The position numbers were made by a program, and so were the translations under genes. This document shows positions 1-10,989 of a DNA stretch of 64,000 nt, one piece after another. This stretch comes from Sphagnum compactum (Eukaryota; Bryophyta; Sphagnopsida; Sphagnales). Numbering within the stretch: the first letter of the stretch is position 1; the number at the start of each line of letters is the position of its first letter. The notes under the pieces were generated by a model that was not told the origin of the DNA, did no database searches, and saw only the letters and a list, made by a program, of their open reading frames with translations. Location of the stretch: positions 10,421,118 to 10,485,117 of the forward strand of contig OZ234503.1 of NCBI GenBank assembly GCA_965153455.1. The letters are read 5' to 3'.

Positions 1-440
1 ATAGTGGATTGAGTTGAGGGAAGACACTTCACGGCCACTAGGCATTTCCCTCAAGTTTATTCAATTTTTTGAGAGAAACGCATGGCAGTTGCCATGTGTT
101 TTTCCCATTTGATAAAATGCAGTGAGGGGAAAACATTTGGTGGCTGCCAAACATTTTCCCTTCACTCCTGTTGATTTAATTGAATGAAACACTTAGCGGT
201 CACTAAGCCTTTTCTCACTACAATGGATTCCATTGAGGGAAACGCCTAACAGCCGTCAAACATTTTTTGACTTCCTAGGATGTAGTGAGGGAAAAATGCC
301 TAGCAGTCGCCAAGTGATTTCCCCTCACTATAGTGGATGTAGCTGGGGGAAAATGTTTAAGCAGCCACGAGGCATTTTCCCTAAATTGTTTTTCCTTTTG
401 TTTCAAGGAAATTACTTGGTAGCCAACATGCATTTTTTTC
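1..440. repeat. Tandem array, about 55 bp unit, with CCTAG-TGGCC-type palindromic core
   Basis: About seven imperfect units run in from the left edge of the window. Each has a GTGAGGGAAAA-like block, a core resembling gcctagcagtcgccaag or gccactaggc, and then a TTTTCCCTCAC-like block, so each unit is roughly self-complementary. GAGGG blocks recur near 17, 70, 124, 185, 236, 288 and 345. The core resembles those of the arrays at 5.06-6.19 kb and 10.99-11.65 kb. The short reading frames across it are translations of the repeat and I do not call a gene. Confidence 0.75.
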
Positions 441-1000
441 ACTAAAGCATTGAGTTGAGTGATAGAGGAGGGCATGTAAAAAATACAAATAAACTATTTA
501 CAAATCAACAAACTTGGAGTGACTAACAAGGACTTACACTACTTTAGTAGCCATGTTGATGTTGATGGCCTCCCTGCTTTTTATGTTTTGAGGTTTGGAA
601 AATAGCCTACATTGACAATAAAGGAAGACGTTTGCCTTAGATATATTTACATTGGGCTATTAAAGAGAGAGAAATGAAATAGATGCAAAGGCATAATGAA
701 AGAGAGATATGGACTAACAAAGTGATCTATACATATGGAAAGTTTACAAGCGAAATGTTTTGACAATATTTTTTGGTAGAAGGAATGTGTGTGTGCCTAT
801 CTTTGGATTGATCTATATGTGAGTTTTCCTCTCTCTTTGTTGCTTTGTCACCATTTAGCAATCTATGTGAGTTTTTCTCTCTGTCTGTTGCTCTATCACT
901 ATCTAAAAATCTATGTGAATTTTGCTCTCTCTTTTTCTCTATCACAACTTAGCAATCTAGCAAGCTTTCTTTCCGTCACAGAATTACGCTCTCTTTATCT
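441..1000. other. Unassigned intergenic sequence
   Basis: I see no coding pattern or recognisable element here. From about 820 the plus strand becomes rich in CTCTCT/TTTCTC, leading into the pyrimidine-rich array that follows. Confidence 0.5.
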
Positions 1001-1780
1001 TTGTCAGTCAAACTATCTCTTTCTCTCTTTCTTTTATATATGAAAAGAAATGGAAGAATGATTCAGTCTTTTATATATGTCAATCAAATTATCTCTTTCT
1101 TTCTCTTTCATTGTGTAAAAAAGAAATGGAAGAATGATTCGATCTTCTATCTCTATTAGTCAAATTGTCTCTTTTTCTCTCGCTCTCTTTCTCTATAGAA
1201 AAAAATGGAAGAATAATTCAGTCTTCTATTTTTGTCAGTCAAATTATCTCTTTTTCTCTCTATCTTTCTCTCTCTCTATAGAAAAGAAGTGGAAAATGAT
1301 TCGATCTTTTATCTCTCTCACTTAAACTCTTTCTTTCTTTCTTTCTCTCTTTTGTGTCTATAGAAAAGAAAAGGAAGAATGTCCCACTCTTCTATCTTTG
1401 ACTTCTTTCTCTATCGCAATCTCGCAGATTCACAAAGTGTAAACTCTGAATTACACAGAATTGTGTTCTTTTTATCTCTGTCATTTTGGTTTTGTTATTC
1501 AATTTATCTTTCTTTCTCTCTCTAGAAAAGAACTAGAAAATGTCTTGTTGTTGTTTCTCCTGCTTTCTCTCTTTGTCACAATCTTGTAGAATGTTCCTCT
1601 CTATCTTTCTTTGTGGTAGTGTAACAATCTTATGCTCTTTTTCTCTCTTTGTTCAAAAGCATTGGAATAATGTCTTGCTGTTCAATCTCACATTTCTCTT
1701 TGTCATTTGAAGAAAAGAATCATAACAATATTTCTATCTTTCTCCTTTTCTCTATGTTTATTGACTTGTGTGCACCTCTC
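1000..1780. repeat. Pyrimidine-rich tandem array, about 78 bp unit
   Basis: Units start near 1006, 1079, 1157, 1235 and 1321, with further decayed copies to about 1780. Each unit has gtcagtcaaat, a long CTCTTTCTCTCT stretch, then atagaaaagaaatggaagaatgattc, followed by gtcttctatc. The plus strand is strongly T/C-biased. Reading frames across it encode only low-complexity Leu/Ser/Phe-rich peptides, so I do not call genes. Confidence 0.7.
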
Positions 1781-1823
1781 CCAATGTTTGTCTATTATAC
1801 TCAGAGTGAAAAGGAAGAAATAT

Positions 1824-1989
1824 GAAGGAATGGAGGAACAGAGGAATGAACAAACCGGAAGGTAAACCTAATTAGACCTTCCTTAAGCAGACAACACATA
1901 AATCGTGAAGGAACTAAGGAATAGAGGAACGAATGAACTAGAAGGTAAACCTAATCAAACCTTCCTTAAGTAGACAAAACAAAAATCGT
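1824..1989. repeat. Two-copy tandem duplication, 83 bp period
   Basis: The block beginning gaaggaatggaggaac at 1824 recurs at 1907 as gaaggaactaaggaat. Both copies carry ggtaaacctaat, then accttccttaag and aaatcgt. Each copy also has ggaaggt and accttcc as a small internal inverted repeat. Confidence 0.7.
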
Positions 1990-2515
1990 GGAAGGTCAAT
2001 AAAAACTAGAACGTTTAAAAAAATCAAGAAGGTTGAAAAAAATGAGAGGAAACAAAAGAAAACAAACTCACCTCTATAGAGAAAATGACATTGTGTGATG
2101 AAGGTTGAATGATCTATAGCATTCTAGACTAACATCAAACGTTTTGGAGCATTCTCCGAAATGTGGAGATGTGAAGTGCATGTGAAGGCGAAGGAAAGAT
2201 AATAACAATAAAACGAATGTGAGAAGAGGGGGAGAAATACAAATAAGTGGGAGAAAATGTGTGAAGAAAAGAATAAAGAGGGAGGAGGAACAAAAGCAAA
2301 GAAAACAAGATGCGACAAAACACAATGAAACAAAAAAAAGGAAAAAGTTTGTATGGCAAGATGTCCTAAACCCTAGCAACTTTCAAAGTTCATTGTGTGC
2401 ATTATAACTGCTACATAAAAACAACTTTTCATCAATAGTACTTTTTCATCCATCTTTGGTACTCGAATTTAAATTTTTAAGACTATTTAATAAGGTATAT
2501 AATCTAGAATTACAC
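1990..2515. other. Purine-rich unassigned sequence
   Basis: The plus strand is rich in A and G between about 2160 and 2350, which opens long but low-complexity frames on both strands. No domain, codon pattern or splice structure supports a gene. Confidence 0.45.
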
Positions 2516-2890
2516 ATGATACAAGAAAAAAAACCCTAAAACGTAAAGACATTGAACCCTACACCTTGCACTCTACAAGAAAAAACCCAAACCCAAAACA
2601 AATTAAACTTTAAACCCTATAAGACAAAACCTTAAACCCTAAACCCAAGACACTTTCACTTTACACCACAAAACATTAAACGCTACAAACATTGAACCCC
2701 ACAACACAATTTAACACTACAAACATTAAACCTTACACCTTACACCACATAACCCTAAACCTTAAACCCTACACCTTACAAGACAAAACTTTAAAATACC
2801 CTAAACACTTTGACCCTACAACACAAAACCTTAAACCCTAACCACATTCAACCTTAAAAACTATAACATGAAACCCTAAACCCTAGACAC
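2516..2890. repeat. Degenerate interstitial telomere-like tract (AAACCCT)
   Basis: AAACCCTA, AAACCTTA, AACCCTACA and related heptamers recur for about 370 bp, for example cataaccctaaaccttaaac and ccttaaaccctaacc. This is the plant telomere heptamer (TTTAGGG on the other strand) in a heavily mutated form. It could be an old interstitial telomeric tract or a telomere-similar microsatellite. The adjacent sequence shows nothing subtelomeric that I can recognise. Confidence 0.7.
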
Positions 2891-2904
2891 AATTTTGTGA
2901 CCAT

Positions 2905-3190
2905 TTTTTTCAAAAAAAATTCAAACAATGGATGATTTACTAATGGAAAAATCAAGTTTGTCAAAGTACAAGAATAAATAAACTACATCTTTCATATTTT
3001 AAACCTTAATTTTGATTTAGGAATTCTTGTTATACAAATTTTCTTCCAATATATCATAATTTTAATATTTTCTTTTAATTTAGACAAACATTGAGTCATT
3101 CAGTCCATATAATTTATCCACATAAAATATTTATAAATGGATTGTAAATGAATTATATCTACAATATACAATATTTTATAAAATATTAGC
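2905..3190 (-). repeat. AT-rich interspersed repeat, inverted relative to the copy at 36.7 kb
   Basis: The reverse complement of this stretch aligns by eye with 36685-36935. Shared blocks include ccatttataaatattttatg, tggataaatt, tatggact, gatatattggaagaa and tttatttattcttgtac. Several small indels separate the copies. A weaker related stretch (atatttataaatagatcataattca) lies near 11.94 kb. I see no coding content and cannot assign a class. Confidence 0.65.
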
Positions 3191-5055
3191 CATATTAATA
3201 AGTATGATTTTTAATTTTAATAAAATATAATTGAAAACACCAAGAATTAATATTAGAATATTAATTAATTTACACATTTATATGTTCCTTGCATTTTATA
3301 CAATTTTATTAAGATATATCATATTTTTTCCATGCCAATTTTTTTAATGTATGATAATGTTTTTTTATTCACATAGAATGTTGAAATTTGGATGAGAATA
3401 TGTTATCAATTATTTTAAAATAAATTAAATTTTTTATTTAGATGCAGAATATTAACTTCATTAATCATGATAAAAATTTTCTATTAATTTGTTTATATGT
3501 TACAACATACTCAAAACATTTTAGAATGTTAGCCTAGTTGTCCAAACCCTAAAAGTTGTAATTTAAAATTAATTTTCAATAGTTCTACATTACAATGAAA
3601 CACATGCAAAAAGAAGGGGTCGATCCACGTGGAATCCTAGCATTGTGAAAAGCACATACCTCCACATCATTATGCGTGGAGTGGAGACTCCACTTTCAAC
3701 ACTCAACATTACAGTTGGGAAAAAGGTGGGAGTTAGGTTGGAGAAACCTTTGGACATAATTCTTACGATGGGTAGTTGTAGGTACCAGAGAAGTGGGAGT
3801 GAGAGTATGGGTTTCAGTGTTCTCCACGATGTGATGAAGGTGATACTATATTCATTTGAAGTAGACGAGATTATGAATGTGGAGCTCTAGGCAGATTAGG
3901 AAGAGCACAACCAAGTCAAAATAGCAAAGGCTCGATAATTGCGAATAACCATTTGTGATGGAACGTCTTTTGCATGTTGACACAAAAGTGTGCCATTGAA
4001 GCTCACCTATGGAGGCTTCTAATTCAGACCATTTTCTTTGATGAAGCAACCTTTTCAAGCATTGAGTAAGAACCTTGGTCAATGTACTCATTTCTGTTTT
4101 TCACAACTTGTTATCACATTGCAGGTTCAACATCATACATTATTTTGGGGTTACGGCTTCGAATGTCAAAATGAACAACAACCATATATTATAGTGAGGA
4201 AAATGGCAATAGCACCGTCTAGGGTTTAGTGAATCTCTTTTGGAAAGTGTGTATTTTCCTTTATTGTGCATTTTTAAATTGTGGTTGTAGCACCAATCTG
4301 CGAATACACTTGTCATAGAAATTAAATAGAACCAGAATTCACGAAATAACAAATAGATTTGTCCAATATTAGTGCTATTGGTGCTATCTACTAATTTCTT
4401 GCCCTAGAAAGCAAATAAAACTAGGATAAAATTATTTGTTGATTCCTTGAATTCCAACTATTCCACAATTTTGCATTTCAATAGGTGCCAAAATAGGATA
4501 TCACATATCCATTTCATTTGCAAATACTATCCAAATTCGATTCCATCATTTTATTACTTTATGTTCTTGCATTCTGACAATTAATTCGTTGATGAAAGGA
4601 ACTTAACGTCTTTGGCACAACAAAATGAGTGGATTACATTCATGTGGACTATGCATCGAACAAACATGTGAGTGAAGGTTAAAAATTCAACAATCCATCA
4701 AAATTCTAGATAATTTGTTCTATTGGGATGTCTATGATCCTTTTGAACAATTGCTTGTGAGCACTTTGATACAATGTTGCAAATTGGAGTTTCATAATTT
4801 GATGACATATGTGTTTCATTTGAAATGGCTTTAGGGTTTAGGGAGTGGAATGCACACTATAGTTTATCATTTCCATTATTTTATTTGGAAACAACATTCA
4901 TGATTTGCATCGAAAAACCACAAAGCGATTTTTATCTAAATGGCTAAGGCAAAAAAAAAACCTCATTCTATGCATTTTGAAGCCATTTGCGCTAAAAAAC
5001 CTACTTCTAAAACAACGTTTTGAAAAAACCATCGTATCATCACATTAAAGGAGTG
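3191..5055. other. Long unassigned intergenic stretch
   Basis: It is AT-rich to about 3560 and of mixed composition after that. Short open frames (for example 3645-3890 plus and 3852-4091 minus) overlap one another and show no recognisable motif, so I do not call them. Occasional gtttaggg-like heptamers occur around 4200 and 4830. Nothing else is identifiable. Confidence 0.45.
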
Positions 5056-5060
5056 CATCA

Positions 5061-6190
5061 TCCTTTTCGGTAGGTCAAAAAACGCCTAGTGGCTACTAGG
5101 CATTTTCATCCCTTTCGGTTGGTCAAAAAATCCTAGTGGTTGCTAGGCATTTTCATCCCTTTTGGTTGGTCAAAAAACACCTAGTGGCTGCTAGGTATTT
5201 TCGTCCCTTTTGGTTGGTCGAAACACGGCTGGGGTTCAGTGTTTTCATCCCTTTTGGTAGGTCGGAAAATGCTTAGCGATTGCTAGGCATTTTAGTCCCT
5301 TTTAATGGGCACAAAATGCTTGGTGGCCACTAGGAGTTTCTGTTCCTTTTAGTAAGTCAAAAAATGCCTAGCGACCACCATGCACTACCATCCCTTTCAG
5401 TGGGTGTAAAACTCTTAGTGACCACTAAGTGTTTTTGTTCCTCTTGGTAGGTCAAAAAACATTTGGTAGTTGCCAGGCACTTTCATCCCTTTTGGTGGGC
5501 ACAAAATGCCTGGTGGCTGCCATGTGTTTTAAAACCTATCGAACAAAATGCAAATGCCTGGCAACCACCAAGCATTTTCATCCTGTTCGGTTGGTGCAAA
5601 ACGCCTAGTAGCCACTACGCATTTTCTTCCCTTTTACGATGTAACAAAAAACACGCTAGGTGTTCTCCTCTCGTTAAATGGGTGCAAAACGCATGGCGAT
5701 TGTTAGGTGTTTTCATTTCTTTCAGTAGGTCGCAAAACACCTAACGGTCGTTAGGTGTTTCCATCCTTTCCAATAGGTCACAAAATGCCTCATGGCCACT
5801 TAGAAGTATCTTTCAATTTGATAGGTCGAAAAATGTTTAACGACCGCTAAGCATTTTCGTGTTGTTCAATAGGTCAAAAATTGCCTAGTGGCTGCCAAAG
5901 GTTTTCATCCAATTTAATAGGTCAAAAATTGCTTAGTGATTACCAAGGCTTTTTGTCTCATTTAGTCGGGTGGAAATCGTTTAACGATTGTTAGGAGTTT
6001 TTGTCCAATTGAAGAAGGCAGAAATCTCCTGGACTTGGAAAGGAATTTTCCTCTCATTGTTGAACGTTGAGTACACATGGCAACCACTTATTGTTTTGTT
6101 CTCATTGTTGAAGGGGGAAGACGCCTAGTGGCCACCAAGAACCTTTGTCACATTTGATAAGGTTGAAAACTCCAAGCTACCTCAAGGGTT
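5061..6190. repeat. Tandem array, about 48 bp unit, core gcctagtggccactaggc
   Basis: About twenty imperfect units occur. A typical one reads ggtaggtcaaaaaa, cgcctagtggctactaggca, ttttcatccctttc. GGTC starts recur near 5073, 5121, 5168, 5216 and 5260, giving a 44-49 bp period. The core is a near-perfect palindrome, and the AAAAAACGCC and CATTTTCATCC flanks are partly complementary. The period drifts and copies decay toward 6.2 kb. The open frame at 5463-5744 only translates the repeat. Confidence 0.8.
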
Positions 6191-8342
6191 TTTTGTTCCA
6201 TTCCCAAATGCAAAAAACCCAAGAAAATAGAGGCGTTTCATTCAATTGGGAAATTTGAAAATGCATTGTGGCTGCCAAAATTTTTTAAACATTACAGATA
6301 GTTGAATAGGCTTATCAGCTGCCACATGGATCTTTCTGTCAGTAACATTAGCTAAAAGTCAAAGTTTTTTTATGGCCTATGTGTAAAAACATTTTTAGTA
6401 TCAGGCAAGGTAATTCATTCATCAAGATATAAAGGATGGTGTTTTGCTTCCAATGTTAACCAAATGTTTTTATAATAATGTTGATATCACAAATGAAATT
6501 GTGTAAAAAACGTGGAGCCATGGGCATTAAAGTAAAAATTGGTGACAATGTCACAATCTAGGATTCTAATGAAGATGAAAAGGTCCAAATTGGGATTGGA
6601 TTGTGCAAGGATCCGTCGTTGGTGCCCATCCATGGTTTTGAAGGAATTGAAAATTGTATAGTTGTTTTTGTCATATTAGTGTTTCAGGCTTACGAGCAAC
6701 GGAAACTCTTTTGCTCAATTCTTACAATAAGGTATTTTGGGTTTTCGATTGGAAGTGATTATTTTTGGCCTAAAAAGGATGTTTCATTGAATGTGGACAC
6801 GTATCTATTAGTACCATAGGAGGTAATCGAATAGGAGGGTTTTAGTAATTTGCGTTAAAGACGAATTTCTTGTAGGGACCGATTTGTGTGTTTGAGCTTC
6901 CATTCTAGGGATTCCATCGATGATGATGATGTGGACAATAGGATGGAAAAGGCTTTGGAAAATGAAATTTTGATGATGGTAGGGAAAGGAATTGAAGGAG
7001 AGGATCTTGTGGTCCTTGAAGGGAAGGAGTTCATGAGGGAGGAAAGAACGAATCTAACGAAGAAGGAAATGTGAAAGGGAACTCATTTCGAGAAAGGATA
7101 GGTGGGAGTGGCAAGGTTCCGAATGTGAGCTTGCAGATGGTGTAGGGTTGTTCGTTGCGAATGGACATATCATAACATGTGACCCAAAGGAAGCAATCCT
7201 TGATAGTCAACTTGAAAAGAATCGTGTGGGTCTTAACATTTTGTATTGCCAAAATAATGTTTCAACAATTATGACTATTTGGAAGTGGCCATTATCCTAG
7301 ACCATTTTGGATGGGTACACTTTAAGAAAACTTTTCATATCATACGATGAAACTCACATACCAATTGTTGATGACGAGGGAGAAATTGGCATGAGGAAGA
7401 AATAATATCCTTTCCAGAAGAGGAAATGAACAAGATGTGAAGTAGAAGGTTCAATCTCAAGGATCAAAAAGTTTTTATCTAAGGAGTTTGTTCGTAATGT
7501 GAGTGCTTCACAATGTTGCTCAAAGAATTGTTGTCAAAATTTTCCTCATGAAAAGACCCTACTTTTGAGACAAGAATTTTAGGGCTTATCCTTTGAAGAT
7601 CGCAAAACATATGGTTTGGACATTCCAAGAAGATTGCACACAAGAGGAGATATGAAGCGTCAAAAGTTTATCACAATCCAAGAGATTGAGATTTGTGAAA
7701 CGGCTTGCAATTGTACAAGATTGTTGGCTTGTCGAGATCAACATACATGTTGTACAAAGGTTTTTGTAAATGAGGTTGCAACTAATTTTTTACCCCATGG
7801 GAACAAAGGTACACATAAACTATGAATTACAACGCAATAGGTGGATTCGAATGTTCGATCCTTGATTGACTTGTGGGCAAAAACAATGCCACATCTAATG
7901 AAAGGAATTGGAAGTGATAAACAAGGTGTATGGCATCTATTGCCTGGTATGTGGAAAAATCTTTGAGAACGAAGTGATGAAGTAAGATATAATGAATAAA
8001 TGGGAATATATTTTGTTTTTTGTTAGTGCATTTGTTTATGTAAATTATTGTAAGTAATTGTTACTTTTTGAGTTTCATGATTATGTACATGTAAATAAGC
8101 AAGGACTTAAGCATTAGAAGAATTTTCAATCAGCAATGAGGAGGTTGAGGAAGAGACACCATTTTAACATGGACGTGCGGAAGGGAGGATCAACATTTTC
8201 CAAATGTACTATGTGTGAATCATTAAAAGATTTGATATCCAAATTGGGAAGGAACAACATTGATGCAAAAGAATACAAGTTGAAGTTGAGAAAACATATA
8301 TTGCATCAAGAATCTTGCAAAACTTGTACCATACTTGGAGGT

Positions 8343-8347
8343 CAAAG
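8343..8347 (+). repeat. Target-site duplication, left copy (caaag)
   Basis: caaag directly precedes the TGTCGC start of the inserted LTR and is repeated exactly after its terminal CA at 9168-9172. The codon aag at 8345-8347 is the last of the left coding fragment. Confidence 0.85.
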
Positions 8348-8580
8348 TGTCGCAACCCCACTTTGTCCAAGTGTGGGGGTGAAGCCCAACACTTGGAAAA
8401 GTTGGAGGTTTGGAGTCCTCCGGGACTCCCGAATGTTCAGAGCTCGACAGCAAGGCCTAAAACACCTCGCATTGGGGTGTCCTTGGTGTCATTGGAAAGG
8501 TCTTGAAACGTAGATATCGAAAATGGCCTCGCATTGGTCATTTGGGCTTCTGCAGCCCAAGTTATGGGCAAAAGAAGGGC

Positions 8581-8609
8581 CGGGAGTCAAACTGGCAATT
8601 TGACTCCCG
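8581..8609. other. Perfect 11-bp hairpin inside the solo LTR
   Basis: cgggagtcaaa at 8581-8591 and tttgactcccg at 8599-8609 are exact inverted repeats around a 7-base loop. The gggagtc motif recurs in both orientations elsewhere in the LTR (near 8425, 8758 and 8805), suggesting an internal short repeat of regulatory or structural origin. Confidence 0.7.
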
Positions 8610-8850
8610 ACCATTAAAAGTCGGGAATCGACCTCTTCCCGAAATCCGATTTGAGAGTGCGACATGGCGTTGGAAAGATCTCGACGAGGGCTACAACTTT
8701 GGTTCAGACCTCGTTGCGATCGGACTCTGCAGTCGGGCGTTATGGCCGTTCAAAGTTCCGGGAGTCCAACCGGGACAATTTCGAGACTCCATTTCGGGAG
8801 TCCCAACAAAATGTGCCATTTGGATGTAGCCTCCACGGCGAGCTGCAGAG

Positions 8851-8864
8851 ATAACTATAAGGGG
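8851..8864 (+). promoter_or_regulatory. Candidate TATA box of the LTR
   Basis: ataactataaggggg lies about 500 bp into the LTR. A CTATAAG-type TATA box in mid-LTR is the usual position of the U3 promoter. The orientation (plus) is inferred from this motif only. Confidence 0.45.
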
Positions 8865-9167
8865 GAAGGTGGTGGCTTCCCCCGAGTCCGGGCCGTGGTG
8901 AGTCTTGTGTGTCCAATTGCTCGTGGCTTATCCCAACACCCAAGGGTGTCCCGAATGCTAAACTAACCTCCCGTGGTTGGTTTTTGGATGCAGATTCACA
9001 CAAGCTAAGTTAGTCCCTCTTCCTAGTCTAATCCCGGGGCTTCCAACTCGACCCTCTACCGCTTTCTAGAGTTGGAAGTCGGGAGCGTGCCTTTCGGTCC
9101 CAACTTTCCGCAACTTCACATTGGTGAACCCTCAAGTGGGTTCACCCCGGGACCAAGGAGCGCGTCA

Positions 9168-9172
9168 CAAAG
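9168..9172 (+). repeat. Target-site duplication, right copy (caaag)
   Basis: Exact repeat of 8343-8347, directly after the LTR terminal CA. The coding fragment resumes after it in the original frame. Confidence 0.85.
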
Positions 9173-10989
9173 TCTGTGCACTTTAAAGATGAGTTCTTGT
9201 GTGTTATCCATGACAAAATGGATCATGCAAAAATTGCACTCCCAAAGTTCCAAGTGATGAACACAATGATTTATGGGCTTGTATAATTGCCCATTACCCT
9301 CACTGGTATGATAGCACATGGTCATGGAGATGAGAGGTATGCATTGTTTTCTAATGAGTTGTGGCTGAATGATCCCAATTTCACAATTGGGTCATTTTTG
9401 CGTCTCTTTCAAACTTTGGAAAAGGTTATAGTTTCAAAGTCGAAAATCTTGCTTGAACACCCTCCCCAAAACACTTTTCTTGCTCGTCTATTGCAAGGGA
9501 AATCATGTTGCATAAGTGAATTAAAGGCACCAAATCAACTTGTTGGTCCCAAGCCTTTGCCAAGAAATTTATTACTTTAGATGGATAATTGTATGAAGCA
9601 CAATTTAAGAATCGATATTGGTTAGCATTTTTTTCATTGTTGACTGCAAAGGAAGTGTTTAAGGAGGTGAAATTTGGATTTCTTGTAGTTGGTCATACAC
9701 ATGAGGATATTGATAAGTGTTTTGGGTATTTGTCAAAAAAATTTGGAAAAGCAAAACAATTATATTTTGGTAGATTTGATGAAGGCTTTCATGGTCTCAT
9801 AAGAGCGACCTTTCATTATGTAATTGATCCAAGAGATTCCAGATTTTAAAACCTTGGTTGTAGGTTGTTTGAAAGATGGTCCTAAAACTTTGGTAGGGCA
9901 CACTGATATGCATTTGTTTAGATTCTTTGTTGATTCGTTAGGTTGGCCTATCATGCAATACAAAGTCTCACCCACAAATAGTGTTTAGAGTTTGACAAAT
10001 GGGCCTCCAATCAAATTGTGGAAATCTAATTTGGATGGATCACCAATGCTACCTACAAGTCCCAAGCCATGTTCCATATCGCCCAATTTGGGGTAATGGC
10101 GCATTGAGGTCTATGGAGAAAAAAAAGGTTCATTAGTGCTAGACTATCCAAATATGTGGAATTTTGGAAACAAGGGATTGATCAAAACACAACTTATGCA
10201 ATGAAGATGGCTCTCTACATTGAATATTGGGAGGAAATTTTGTTGCATTTGTCAAAACCATTACTTCTTCAAAGTTCAACACTTCTGGAAGGTTTTTTGG
10301 CTTTCAAGCAACTGGAGGTCTAACTATGCTAGGGCTTCGTTACCAACCAGGATGGAAATTGCTGATGCAGAAGACCCAATCATGTGTCCTTATTGTGGGC
10401 CAAAGAATTTGAAGCCTTTTAAATGGCATACACCCCATTTAGAGATCTTAACAATGGGGATTGTGTTTTGGTGAAGCCCATGATCCTCTCCTTGTTCCTA
10501 TGTGGATGGGGAAAACACAATGTGATGTTGTGAAGGATGAGCAAAATGAATCTTTCAAAATGGTGAAGGTCGAGTGGTGGGTTCCAATGAAGAGAGGCTC
10601 AAATTTGGATGAAGAACGTTTGTATGAAGATTGTTAAAATGGCAATGGAAATGTAATTTAGTAGATTTAGAATAGTGGTTCAACATTTTAATTGTTCTTT
10701 TTTCCTTTCTTGCTGGAAAAATACAACAAACAAAAGTCAAATTAGTATTCTTGAGAGTTTTGTTTTTGAGCTAAAGTAAATCTTGAGGCTACGAATGCAT
10801 CTAGTAATTTATGAATGATGTTCATGACGTGAATATAATATTGGTGGTTTGTCAATTTCTTTTTATTATCATTTAGCTGAATGGTTCCAATATCTTTGGT
10901 GCACTTTTCATCTTTTATGTGTCATTGAATTATTTAGTGAATTAGTTAGGAAACAAATTATTCGTGATTTTTATAAAAATATTCATAAT

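Larger units (their letters stand above)
8348..9167. mobile_element. Solo LTR, 820 bp, GC-rich
   Basis: The segment begins TGTCGCAACCCC and ends GGAGCGCGTCA, so it has the TG...CA ends of an LTR. It is bounded by identical 5-bp repeats (caaag). Short inverted ends are visible (TGTCGC against TGACGC). Composition is clearly more GC-rich than the surroundings. Removing the LTR and one duplication joins the flanking coding fragments in the same reading frame, which supports a precise insertion. No internal retroelement genes, primer-binding site or second LTR are present, so LTR-LTR recombination is the simplest explanation. The TGTCGCAACCCC start is like LTRs of plant Gypsy-type elements, but superfamily cannot be proved from an LTR alone. 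Frames inside it (for example 8503-8829) are not genes. Confidence 0.85.
6540..10775 (+). pseudogene. Decayed DUF7869-like uncharacterised plant gene (VGHTHEDID family), interrupted by a solo LTR
   Basis: A relic coding sequence can be followed in fragments. About 6600-6820 holds a divergent N-terminal domain ending in WPKKDV. About 7120-7410 reads ANGHIITCDPKEAILDSQL and then DETHIPIVDDEGE. About 7560-7910 reads LDIPRRLHTRGD, ICETA, then LWAKTMPHLMKGIG. About 8136-8347 has LRKRHHFNMDVRKGGSTFSK, a CxxC pair and LRKHILHQE. About 9173-9580 reads LTGMIAHGHGDERYA. About 9581-9849 holds MDNC, NRYWLAF and FLVVGHTHEDIDKCFGYLSK. About 10540-10640 holds VEWWVPMKRGSN and DEERLYEDC. The MDN...GHTHEDID spacing resembles DUF7869, possibly an integrase-like fold (inference). 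Stops occur near 9284 and 9578, a frameshift lies near 9607, and others follow. An intron between about 7980 and 8130 is possible (AAGTAAG donor-like). The family is widespread in plant genomes, and whether it is cellular or mobile is unclear. Confidence 0.7.

Noticed and set aside
8503-9257. Several open frames on both strands inside the solo LTR
   Set aside because: They follow from the higher GC content; the segment has LTR ends and no protein motif.
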